Assembly (NCBI GenBank): GCA_946403565.1
Contig: CAMJAJ010000008.1
Location: 1-12,518, forward strand
From: an uncultured Treponema sp.
GTDB lineage: Bacteria; Spirochaetota; Spirochaetia; Treponematales; Treponemataceae
Direction of reading: 5' to 3'
DNA length: 12,518 nucleotides
The notes beneath the pieces are model-generated. The model searched no databases and was not told the DNA's origin. It saw nothing but the letters and a program-made list of their open reading frames with translations. Numbering within the stretch: the stretch's first letter is position 1; each line of letters opens with the position of its first letter. The translations under genes were made by a program, and so were the position numbers. This document shows, piece after piece, positions 1 through 7,253 of the stretch.

Positions 1-395
1 CCCTTCTCGAACACACCGGCGATGAGCTCCTTCGGCGGCTCCACGATGTCCGCACCGTATGCCTCCATGAGCTTCTTGCGCTCGACGGAGACGCCGTTCT
101 GGATTCCAATCTTGAACTTGTAGCCCTTCGCCGCGGCGACGGAGGCGATGCCGATGCCCATGTTTCCGCTCGTGAATTCGACGAGCGTTGTCTTGTCCGG
201 GCTTATCTCGCCGCGCTTTTCCGCGCTCTCGATGATCTCCAGCGCGGCGCGGTCCTTGTGGCTTCCTGCCGGGTTGAAGTACTCGAGCTTTCCGGCGACG
301 CGTCCTTTCAGGCCGAGGGCCTTTTCCAGCCGGTGGAACTCCACGATGGGGGTATGCCCGATCAACTCAGTTATAGAACCATATATCTTCGCCAT
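1..395 (-). CDS. Divergent cysteine synthase-like PLP enzyme, 3' part cut off by the window edge
   Basis: The first 131 residues of a fold-type II PLP enzyme of the cysteine synthase (CysK/CysM) family are visible; the rest lies left of the window. The start is ATG at 395, preceded by a good AGGAG site. The PLP lysine is K47 in NPAGSHKDR, where the usual form is NPAGSVKDR. The substrate (asparagine) loop reads TSGNMG at 75-80 instead of the nearly invariant TSGNTG, and the usual PETMS segment reads QNGVS at 99-103. It is clearly different from the canonical CysK encoded at 2792-3730. It is the last visible gene of the nif-like cluster, 121 bases after nifH, with hairpins in the gap. Family knowledge says the loop threonine helps hold the substrate carboxylate, so I infer a changed substrate or role. 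It could be a beta-substituting enzyme for another thiol or acceptor. Family call sure, function not. Confidence 0.88.
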   Translation of the reverse strand, partial: MAKIYGSITELIGHTPIVEFHRLEKALGLKGRVAGKLEYFNPAGSHKDRAALEIIESAEKRGEISPDKTTLVEFTSGNMGIGIASVAAAKGYKFKIGIQNGVSVERKKLMEAYGADIVEPPKELIAGVFEK

Positions 396-419
396 AATAA
401 TTATATCTCCTGTGTCCGA

Positions 420-514
420 GCACCAAGGATGGTGCGTCAATTCATATCAAAAGCCATCTGACAGTTTTGCTTGCAAAACTGTCAGAGCACAAATGCCATG
501 GAGGGCATTTGTGC
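420..514 (-). repeat. Three consecutive hairpins between nifH and the cysK-like gene
   Basis: Three inverted repeats stand side by side. The arms are 487-497 with 504-514 (11 bp perfect, 6-nt loop), 458-470 with 473-485 (13 bp perfect, very short loop) and 420-424 with 431-435 (5 bp). The first begins two bases after the nifH stop codon. No U-run follows, so they do not look like standard intrinsic terminators. They may protect the nifH mRNA 3' end or tune expression of the downstream gene. The sequence shows the pairing; the role is inferred. Confidence 0.7.
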
Positions 515-516
515 GA

Positions 517-1754
<1,238 letters not shown>

Positions 1755-1762
<8 letters not shown>

Positions 1763-2627
1763 GCGAGAAGTTCTCCTTCACGCTGCCGAAGTCCGCATAC
1801 AGGAGCCGGGAGAACTCCGTCCTGCCGGGAACGCCGACCGCGTCCGCACGGCAGTGGTTGCAGTGCAGGAACAGCTCGATGTGCTTTCCGGCTGCGGCCC
1901 TCGCCGCGTGGATCTCCGCGCAGGTCGGCGCGGGCTCGTCCTTGAGCTTTGCCGTCGGTATCAGCGGGATTATGTTGTAGCGGGAAGCCCCCGCCTCCGC
2001 GACGGTGCGGGCAATCTCCTCGATATGTCCGCCGTTTATGCGGGGAACCAGGACCGTGTTCACCTTGACGGTCGTTCCCGCCGCCGCAAGCTTCCTGATC
2101 CCCTCCAGCTGGTTCTTGATGAGCAGCCTGGCTCCCTCCACGCCTGCTATCTTTTTCCCCTGCCATATCACGTAGTCGTTCAGCTGGGCCTCTATCTCCG
2201 GATCGACGGCGTTCACCGTGACCGTGAGGCTGTCTATGCCCACGGCCACAAGCTCTGCCGCCCGCTCGGCAAGGAGCAGCCCGTTCGTGCTCATGCACTT
2301 GATGAGCTGCGGGAACTCCTTGTCAATCAGCCGGAAGGTCTCCAGCGCCCTGTCGCTTGCGAGCGTGTCACCCGGCCCTGCGATGCCGCAGACCTGTATG
2401 TCCGGGCTTATCTCCAGCGCCTTGCGCACGATGGAAACGCTTTCTTCCGGTGTGATCACCTTGCCGGTTACGCCCGGGCGGTTTTCCGTCGTGTTCAGGC
2501 TCCGCTCGCAGAAGCGGCATGCTATGTTGCAGCCGGGGCAGACGGGCAGGTGAATCCTTCCCGCCTGGGCAGGGCCGCGTGCAAAGCACGGATGGTTACT
2601 TGCAATCTCCTTGAAGCTTCTTGCCAT
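1755..2627 (-). CDS. nifB: NifB-type radical SAM cofactor synthase (without the C-terminal NifX domain)
   Basis: A 290-residue radical SAM enzyme of the NifB clade. NifB joins two [4Fe-4S] clusters with a SAM-derived carbide to form NifB-co, the core of nitrogenase-type cofactors. Seen: NHPCF at 11-15, RIHLPV at 24-29, radical-SAM cysteines C33, C37 and C40 (CxxxCxxC), GIAGPGD at 81-87, C111 in KCMSTNGL, TVNAVDPEI at 137-145, NQLEGI at 172-177 and the C-terminal CNHCRADAVG with C256 and C259. The family motif DC(x)NESRPGV is altered: the stretch after C40 is one residue shorter and reads NTTENRPGV, so that cysteine is absent. The ATG follows AAGGAGG. The length fits archaeal-type stand-alone NifB. 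Presence of NifB implies that a carbide-type cofactor enzyme is served by this cluster; no NifE or NifN is visible. Confidence 0.92.
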
Positions 2628-2655
2628 ACGGCCTCCTTACCGTTTGCCACGGTAC

Positions 2656-2676
2656 AAACTAGCAAAATACTAGGTA
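2656..2676. promoter_or_regulatory. Putative operator upstream of nifB (AAACTA-N9-TAGGTA)
   Basis: An imperfect palindrome with half-sites at 2656-2661 and 2671-2676 and a 9-base spacer. It lies about 30 bases upstream of the nifB start codon. It matches two palindromes at the metY promoter in both half-sites and spacing. CTA-N9-TAG also contains the T-N11-A core typical of LysR-type regulators. A TTGGAC element at about 2682-2687 on the minus strand could be a -35 box, but I see no good -10 partner, which would suit an activator-dependent promoter. Confidence 0.5.
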
Positions 2677-2709
2677 ATATGTCCAAAATGAATGAGGCTT
2701 TCGCCCCAT

Positions 2710-2794
2710 CCGCCTTATATGGCGGGCCTGCTTTCGACAGTCCGCTGGACGAAGTCCGCTGGGACTGTCGAAAGCGACTCGACGGCCCGCCTTA
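2710..2794 (-). repeat. Long hairpin at the cysK stop codon, bracketed by 8-bp direct repeats
   Basis: Arms 2730-2743 and 2762-2775 are perfectly complementary over 14 bp. An outer arm 2721-2728 (GGCGGGCC) pairs with 2784-2791 (GGCCCGCC), and a small inner GGAC/GTCC stem closes the top. The structure starts directly after the cysK stop codon. CCGCCTTA occurs at 2710-2717 and again at 2787-2794, where it includes the stop codon. No U-tract follows. It could be a palindromic insertion, an mRNA-protecting 3' end or an attenuator, because the 2711-2714/2721-2724 stem competes with the outer arm. Confidence 0.65.
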
Positions 2795-3730
2795 GTTGTC
2801 GCTGAACAGCGGGGTGGAAAGATACCGGTCCCCGGAATCGGGCAGCAGGGCGACAATCGTCTTGCCCTTGTTCTCGGGACGCTCCGCCAGAATCCGTGCG
2901 GCCTTGAGCGCGGCTCCGCTGGAGATTCCCACGAGGATGCCCTCGCTCTGTGCGAACAGCCTGCCTTCGGTGAACGCGTCCTCGTTTTCAATCGCGATGA
3001 TCTCATCATAGATCTTGGTGTTCAGGACATCGGGAACGAAGCCCGCGCCGATTCCCTGGATCTTGTGCGCGCCGGCGACGCCCTTGGAAAGGACGGGGCT
3101 GGTGGCCGGTTCAACCGCCACGATCTTCACGTTCGGATTCTGCTCCTTCAGGTACTCGCCGACTCCGGTGATGGTTCCGCCGGTTCCGATTCCCGCGACG
3201 AAGATGTCCACCTTGCCGTCGGTCTGCTTCCAGATCTCGGGGCCCGTCGTCTTCTTGTGGATCGCAGGGTTCGCGGGGTTCACGAACTGGCCGGGGATGA
3301 TGCTGCCGGGATTGGCGGCGTGGATTTCCTCAGCCTTGGCGATGGCGCCCTTCATTCCTTTCGCACCTTCCGTAAGGACGATCTCGGCTCCGTATGCCTT
3401 GAGCAGGTTGCGGCGCTCGACGCTCATCGTCTCGGGCAGGGTGAGGATGGCGTGGTAGCCCTTGGCTGCCGCGACCGCTGCAAGTCCGATTCCCGTGTTG
3501 CCCGAGGTGGGCTCGATAATCGTTGCGCCGGGCTTGAGGACGCCCCGCTCCTCCGCATCTTCAATCATCGCGAGGGCAACGCGGTCCTTCACGCTTCCCG
3601 CCGGGTTCAGATACTCAAGCTTGGCAAGGATGGTTGCGTTTGCAATCCCGGCCTTCTTCGCATATCCGTTCAGCTGCAGGAGGGGGGTACCGCCAATCAG
3701 GTCCAGCGCGCTCTGTTTAATGTCTGCCAT
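2792..3730 (-). CDS. cysK: Cysteine synthase A (O-acetylserine sulfhydrylase)
   Basis: A 312-residue, complete cytosolic PLP enzyme that makes cysteine from O-acetylserine and sulfide. It has all classical features: K48 in NPAGSVKDR for the Schiff base, TSGNTG at 75-80 for the substrate carboxylate, [12 protein letters not shown] at 97-107, the phosphate-binding GTGGT at 182-186 and GISSGAA at 268-274. The length is normal for CysK. The ATG is preceded by AGAGGAG. It lies between metY (100 bases upstream in the transcript) and nifB (164 bases downstream), and both gaps hold a hairpin. In this setting it would capture sulfide released or assimilated by the cluster. Contrast with the altered paralogue at the left edge: having two CysK-type genes here suggests that only this one is the housekeeping-type enzyme. 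Confidence 0.95.
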   Translation of the reverse strand: MADIKQSALDLIGGTPLLQLNGYAKKAGIANATILAKLEYLNPAGSVKDRVALAMIEDAEERGVLKPGATIIEPTSGNTGIGLAAVAAAKGYHAILTLPETMSVERRNLLKAYGAEIVLTEGAKGMKGAIAKAEEIHAANPGSIIPGQFVNPANPAIHKKTTGPEIWKQTDGKVDIFVAGIGTGGTITGVGEYLKEQNPNVKIVAVEPATSPVLSKGVAGAHKIQGIGAGFVPDVLNTKIYDEIIAIENEDAFTEGRLFAQSEGILVGISSGAALKAARILAERPENKGKTIVALLPDSGDRYLSTPLFSDN

Positions 3731-3755
3731 AAGAATCTCCTCTAAATACTGTGGT

Positions 3756-3824
3756 GTGTATGTGGGCCTGTTTCAAAAGCCCAGACGGCACAGGGCCTGG
3801 ACTCTTGAAACTGCCGTGTATGTG
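3756..3824 (-). repeat. Wobble-paired hairpin between metY and cysK, flanked by 9-bp direct repeats
   Basis: Arms 3770-3786 and 3795-3811 form 17 consecutive pairs in minus-strand RNA, three of them G-U. On the plus strand the same three positions are mismatches (A-C or C-A), so the sequence favours folding of the metY transcript strand. The loop is 8 nt. GTGTATGTG occurs at 3756-3764 and 3816-3824 on either side. There is no U-tract. Likely an intercistronic mRNA element; the flanking repeats raise the possibility of an inserted palindromic unit. Confidence 0.6.
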
Positions 3825-3830
3825 TGTGCC

Positions 3831-5114
3831 TTACTTGGCCGCCTTGAGGGCGTTGTCCAGGTCCGCGATGATGTCGTCGATGTGCTCCGTTCCGATCGAA
3901 AGGCGGATGGTGCTCTGGCTGATTCCCTGGTCGGCGAGCTCCGCGTCGTTCAGCTGCGAGTGTGTCGTCGAGGCGGGGTGGATCACGAGGCTCTTCACGT
4001 CGGCGACGTTGGCGAGCAGGGAGAAGATCTTCAGGTTGTCGATGAACTTCCAGGCCGCCTCCTTGCCGCCTTTTATCTCGAAGGTGAAGATGGACGCGCC
4101 CCCGTTGGGGAAGTACTTCTGGTACAGCGCGTGGTCGGGATGGTCGGGAAGGGAGGGGTGGTTCACCTTGGACACCTGGGGGTGCTTGCTGAGGAACTCG
4201 ACGACCTTCTTGGTGTTCTCCGCGTGCCGCTCAAGCCGGAGCGAGAGGGTCTCCACGCCCTGCAGGAGCAGGAAGGCGTTGAAGGGAGAGATCGTCGCGC
4301 CCGTGTCGCGCAGCAGGATGGCGCGGATGTAGGTGACGAAGGCCGCCGGGCCCACCGCGTCATAGAAGGCTATTCCGTGGTAGCTGGGGTTGGGGGCGGC
4401 GATGTTGGGGTACTTGCCGCTCTTCTTCCAGTCGAACTTGCCGCCTTCAACGATGATTCCGCCGAGCGTGGTTCCGTGGCCGCCAAGGAACTTGGTTGCC
4501 GAGTGGACCACGATGTCCGCGCCGTGCTCGATCGGGCGGATCAGGAAGGGCGTTCCGAAGGTGTTGTCTATGACGAGCGGAAGACCGTGCTTATGGGCAA
4601 TCGCCGCAATCGCATCGATGTCGGGGATGTCGCTGTTGGGGTTTCCGAGGGTCTCCAGGTAGATGGCCCTGGTGTTGTCCTTTATCGCACCCTCCACTTC
4701 GGAGAGCTTGTGCGCGTCCACGAAGGTCGTGGTGATTCCGTACTGCGGCAGCGTGTGGGCGAGCAGGTTGTAGCTTCCGCCGTAGATCGTCTTCTGGGCG
4801 ACGATGTGGCCGCCGTTCGCGGCAAGGGCCTGGATGGCATAGGTGACGGCAGCCGCACCGGAGGCAAGGGCGAGGGCGGCGGAGCCACCTTCAAGGGCCG
4901 CCACGCGCTTTTCTAGGACATCCTGCGTAGAGTTGGTAAGGCGGCCGTAGATGTTCCCCGCATCGGCGAGGGAGAAGCGGTCGGCAGCGTGCTGGCTGTT
5001 GCGGAACACATAGGAAGTGGTCTGGTAAATCGGTACCGCGCGCGCATCCGTCGCGGGATCCGGGCTTTCCTGCCCGACGTGAAGCTGAAGTGTTTCGAAC
5101 CTGTAATTGCTCAT
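3831..5114 (-). CDS. metY: O-acetylhomoserine sulfhydrylase (O-acetylhomoserine aminocarboxypropyltransferase)
   Basis: A 427-residue fold-type I PLP enzyme of the Cys/Met metabolism family. It condenses O-acetylhomoserine with sulfide to homocysteine, or with methanethiol to methionine. Seen: YGRLTNST at 56-63 (phosphate-binding Tyr and Arg), [13 protein letters not shown] at 154-166, VIDNTFGTP at 181-189 with D183 for the PLP nitrogen, and [10 protein letters not shown] at 205-214 with the Schiff-base lysine K208. The length of about 430 and the long insert after the lysine fit MetY rather than the shorter MetB/MetC. The ATG follows AGGAGG. It is the first gene of the cluster, behind a strong promoter with two palindromic sites. 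MetY is the enzyme that fixes methanethiol released by methylthio-alkane reductase in Rhodospirillum rubrum, which makes its position ahead of nifB and nifH informative. Confidence 0.94.
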   Translation of the reverse strand: MSNYRFETLQLHVGQESPDPATDARAVPIYQTTSYVFRNSQHAADRFSLADAGNIYGRLTNSTQDVLEKRVAALEGGSAALALASGAAAVTYAIQALAANGGHIVAQKTIYGGSYNLLAHTLPQYGITTTFVDAHKLSEVEGAIKDNTRAIYLETLGNPNSDIPDIDAIAAIAHKHGLPLVIDNTFGTPFLIRPIEHGADIVVHSATKFLGGHGTTLGGIIVEGGKFDWKKSGKYPNIAAPNPSYHGIAFYDAVGPAAFVTYIRAILLRDTGATISPFNAFLLLQGVETLSLRLERHAENTKKVVEFLSKHPQVSKVNHPSLPDHPDHALYQKYFPNGGASIFTFEIKGGKEAAWKFIDNLKIFSLLANVADVKSLVIHPASTTHSQLNDAELADQGISQSTIRLSIGTEHIDDIIADLDNALKAAK

Positions 5115-5133
5115 GGTGTCCTCCTGAATGTTT

Positions 5134-5154
5134 AACCTACTCGTATAATAGGTT
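5134..5154. promoter_or_regulatory. Putative operator 1 in the metY leader (AACCTA-N9-TAGGTT)
   Basis: A perfect 6-bp palindrome with half-sites at 5134-5139 and 5149-5154 and a 9-base spacer. It lies just downstream of the expected metY transcription start and about 20 bases before the start codon. The same arrangement recurs at 5184-5204 and 2656-2676. A protein bound here would block transcription; as RNA the arms could also form a weak 6-bp hairpin. Confidence 0.6.
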
Positions 5155-5169
5155 TTATCTGATGCTTAA

Positions 5170-5198
5170 CTTATACAGGCTTTTCCCTAGCTTGTCAA
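5170..5198 (-). promoter_or_regulatory. Sigma-70-type promoter of metY
   Basis: On the minus strand a perfect TTGACA -35 box (complement at 5193-5198) is followed by a 17-base spacer and a TATAAG -10 box (5170-5175). This gives a short leader of about 50 bases before the metY start codon. A strong, near-consensus core with palindromes over the -35 box and just after the start site suggests control by repression. Confidence 0.8.
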
Positions 5199-5204
5199 TA
5201 GGTT
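5184..5204. promoter_or_regulatory. Putative operator 2 over the metY -35 box (TCCCTA-N9-TAGGTT)
   Basis: The half-sites are 5184-5189 and 5199-5204 with a 9-base spacer. The right half-site is identical to that of the leader site exactly 50 bp away, and the left half keeps CCTA. It covers the -35 hexamer and part of the spacer, where a bound regulator would compete with RNA polymerase. Confidence 0.55.
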
Positions 5205-5328
5205 TTGGAAATATTTTTTTAGAAAGAAACAAAAAGGCCGCGGGAGTCTGGCAGGGGCACGGGATGGCGGCGCGCGGAGGGGGGCTGCACGTCATGGACG
5301 GCACATAGACGGCACATGCAGAAACGGC

Positions 5329-5357
5329 TTGACACAGTTCCTTTTTTTTGCTATCTT
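5329..5357 (+). promoter_or_regulatory. Promoter of tRNA-Cys
   Basis: TTGACA at 5329-5334, a 17-base spacer containing a run of eight T, then TATCTT at 5352-5357. Initiation about 7 bases later puts the transcript start a few bases before the mature tRNA 5' end at 5371. The region between this and the metY promoter is GC-rich and holds only a 10-base direct repeat (5297-5306 and 5308-5317). Confidence 0.75.
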
Positions 5358-5370
5358 AGAGGCGTTGTAT

Positions 5371-5442
5371 GGCGTCTTACCCAAGTGGTAAGGGAAAGGT
5401 CTGCAAAACCTCTATGCAGCGGTTCGATTCCGCTAGACGCCT
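5371..5442 (+). tRNA. tRNA-Cys, anticodon GCA
   Basis: The acceptor arms GGCGTCT (5371-5377) and AGACGCC (5435-5441) pair perfectly. They are followed by U at 5442, the discriminator base expected for tRNA-Cys. The T arm is AGCGG / CCGCT (5418-5422, 5430-5434) around TTCGATT. The anticodon loop CTGCAAA at 5401-5407 places GCA at 5403-5405. The 3' CCA is not encoded. It is the only plus-strand gene in the window and is divergent from metY. Confidence 0.95.
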
Positions 5443-5474
5443 ATTCCCCGACAGTTGTATTTCTCGATTTTCGT

Positions 5475-5496
5475 TCCGCCTGTGTCTACAGGCGGA
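5475..5496. terminator. Hairpin at the convergence of tRNA-Cys and the DUF2804 gene
   Basis: An 8-bp perfect stem (TCCGCCTG / CAGGCGGA) with a 6-nt loop. The loop contains the stop codon of the minus-strand gene. On the plus strand a T-rich but broken run follows. It could end transcription in either direction, but the U-tract is poor in both. Confidence 0.4.
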
Positions 5497-6556
5497 TTCG
5501 GTATTTCTTTGCGATTCCCTCCAGGCTCTTGAAGCTTATCTTCTTTCCATCGGCGGTCACGAGCGTTCCTTCGAAGCTTCCGAATATCGTATGGTACTCG
5601 GTCTTGAGCAGCAGGGTGGAGATGAGGTTGTGGTTGTCGGAGCAGGGGGTGAAGAGCAGGTCCACCATGCCCTCGGTGTCCTGGATGTTCCAGACCTTGT
5701 TCAGCCCGTGGTTGTGCGTTATGCGGACGGGGGGCAGGGGGGTGGCCCTGCCGCCGGTGAAGAGTACGTTCGCGTTGTGGGCGTAGGGGTCCACCGCGTC
5801 CTGCGAGGAGACCTCCAGCCGGAAGGACACGAGCCTGCCGTCCACCTGCCCGAATCCCGTTATGTACTCCCCCTGGCTGTGGAACTTCATGTAGTGGCGG
5901 GTCATGTCGAAGAAACAGGTCCCCTCGCTGTCTTCCATAAGCTTTGTCGTTCCGTCCTTTTCCTTCGTGGAGAGCGCGCCGTGTATGGGCATGGTCTGCA
6001 TGAAGTGGAGGGAGCAGCGGCGGCTGGTGGGGGAGGGGCTGCATGCCGTCAGCGAGGCCACGTCCTCCGATTCCATCCGGGAGATGAAGGCGGCGTTCGC
6101 GACCGGGGCAATCTTGTCGCGGTCCATGTGGAACATGAAGGAGAACTTGCGGTGCTCCTTGTCCCAGCTTATGCGCGAGTAGCGGCGGCGGGAGGCGTTC
6201 ATGATGAAGCCGGCATGGAGGGAGTGGGGGATGAAGCGCCTCCGGGGGCCCATGAGCGCCCGGTAGACGAAGCGCCGCTTGCTGCCCTTTTCCCAGAAGC
6301 TCAGCTCCTCGAAGCCGAACACCTTCGCATCAAAGAACTCGATGCAGCCGACGTAGTTCCCTATGTTGAAGAAATAGGAGAGGCGGCTCTTTATCCGCAG
6401 GTTGGTGATGATCGGGGGGAGGAAGTGGAAGGCCGAGTAGGGGTTCCTGACCCCGCGTATGTCCACCCGCTCCGGGATTCCTGAGAAGGTCCCGAACACG
6501 GGCTTTCCTGACTTTACGAATACCTCTGGACAAGGCTCTATCTTCCTGTCGTACAC
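5486..6556 (-). CDS. DUF2804 family protein
   Basis: A 356-residue protein without a clear signal peptide or membrane segment. I choose the GTG at 6556, because GGGGGA stands just upstream and the CAP gene ends 16 bases before it. An open frame continues to 6634 but would lie inside the CAP gene. The opening (PVFGTFSGIPERVDIRG, residues about 18-34) and the ending (FGSFEGTLVTADGKKISF with a short tail) resemble the DUF2804 family, which is common in Treponema and of unknown biochemistry. Much of the C-terminal half looks beta-rich with several His and Asp residues. It is the third gene of a probable operon behind the cyclophilin-FKBP and CAP lipoproteins. The family assignment is from memory of its pattern; function unknown. 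Confidence 0.75.
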   Translation of the reverse strand: MYDRKIEPCPEVFVKSGKPVFGTFSGIPERVDIRGVRNPYSAFHFLPPIITNLRIKSRLSYFFNIGNYVGCIEFFDAKVFGFEELSFWEKGSKRRFVYRALMGPRRRFIPHSLHAGFIMNASRRRYSRISWDKEHRKFSFMFHMDRDKIAPVANAAFISRMESEDVASLTACSPSPTSRRCSLHFMQTMPIHGALSTKEKDGTTKLMEDSEGTCFFDMTRHYMKFHSQGEYITGFGQVDGRLVSFRLEVSSQDAVDPYAHNANVLFTGGRATPLPPVRITHNHGLNKVWNIQDTEGMVDLLFTPCSDNHNLISTLLLKTEYHTIFGSFEGTLVTADGKKISFKSLEGIAKKYRIRL

Positions 6557-6572
6557 GTCTTCCCCCGGCCGC

Positions 6573-7229
6573 CTAGTTGCTATCGCTGTAGCCGCCCGCG
6601 TACTCGATGCAGCACATCGTGCCGTAGCCCGCATGGCTGCCTATGGCCGGACCGGCGTGGGTGTAGGGGCCGTATCCGCCCATCTCCAGGATGTTCCTCC
6701 GGTGTCCCCGGTCGGCGACCCCGTCGTCCACGAGCAGGGCCACGACGATGTCCTGGGCGGAGTAGTAGCCGTAGGCGATGTTCTCGCCCACGGTCGAGTA
6801 GGTGCAGTACTTGCTGATCCGTGCGTCCCAGTTGGACGCGTGGCCCGTGGAGCTTCCCTTGCCCTGCTCGGCTACCCACTCCTGGGCGGCCTTGTACAGG
6901 CCCTGGCCGAACGCCAGTTCACGCAGGGGAGACATCGCGTTCATCTGGCTGATGCACTCGTTCAGGGCGGTCAGATAGGTTCCTGAGGAGGAGGAGACCA
7001 GCGGCTGCAGCCGCTGCGACACGTACTCCTGCGGCTTGGTGCGCGCGTAGTTCATCTCCGTGATGACGGCCAGCTCCGCTTCTGTTGCCGTAACGTTGCC
7101 GTCACCGGCGGAACCGCCCCCGTACGTCGGGCCGCTTCCGCCGCCGGACGACGAGTTGGAGCAGGCTGCCGTGGCCAGAGCGAGCAGCAGGGCCATCACC
7201 GCAAGGAATGCGGTCGCTGTCTTTTTCAT
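6573..7229 (-). CDS. CAP/SCP-domain lipoprotein
   Basis: A 218-residue secreted protein. The signal peptide MKKTATAFLAVMALLLALATAAC ends in a lipobox with C23, followed by a Gly/Ser-rich linker to about residue 45. The CAP (SCP/PR-1) domain fills the rest. H130 (GHASNW), E149 (GENIAYGY) and H176 (GHRRNIL) match the conserved CAP tetrad region. Bacterial CAP proteins are extracellular or surface-anchored, and most have no defined substrate. C142, C206 and C207 may form disulfides. A strong GGGAGGGGG site lies before the ATG, 24 bases after the upstream gene. It probably shares an operon with the prolyl isomerase and DUF2804 genes. Domain call firm, function open. Confidence 0.9.
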   Translation of the reverse strand: MKKTATAFLAVMALLLALATAACSNSSSGGGSGPTYGGGSAGDGNVTATEAELAVITEMNYARTKPQEYVSQRLQPLVSSSSGTYLTALNECISQMNAMSPLRELAFGQGLYKAAQEWVAEQGKGSSTGHASNWDARISKYCTYSTVGENIAYGYYSAQDIVVALLVDDGVADRGHRRNILEMGGYGPYTHAGPAIGSHAGYGTMCCIEYAGGYSDSN

Positions 7230-7253
7230 ACGATCCCCCTCCCGGTCGCGTTT

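Noticed and set aside
2628..2791. Sigma-54 (-24/-12) promoter before nifB, as often found for nif genes
   Set aside because: No TGGCAC-N5-TTGC-like element is present on the minus strand in this gap.
3462..4916. 484-residue plus-strand open frame opposite metY and cysK
   Set aside because: The composition is typical of an antisense shadow (Val/Gly/Arg-rich), it covers two certain genes, and no domain is recognisable.
5115..5192. SAM riboswitch or T-box leader before metY
   Set aside because: The expected leader is only about 50 bases and contains just one 6-bp palindrome; there is room for neither structure.
6557..6634. N-terminal extension of the DUF2804 gene (start at 6634)
   Set aside because: It would overlap the CAP gene by about 60 bases and gives an Arg/Ala-rich, non-protein-like stretch; the GTG at 6556 has a good ribosome site.
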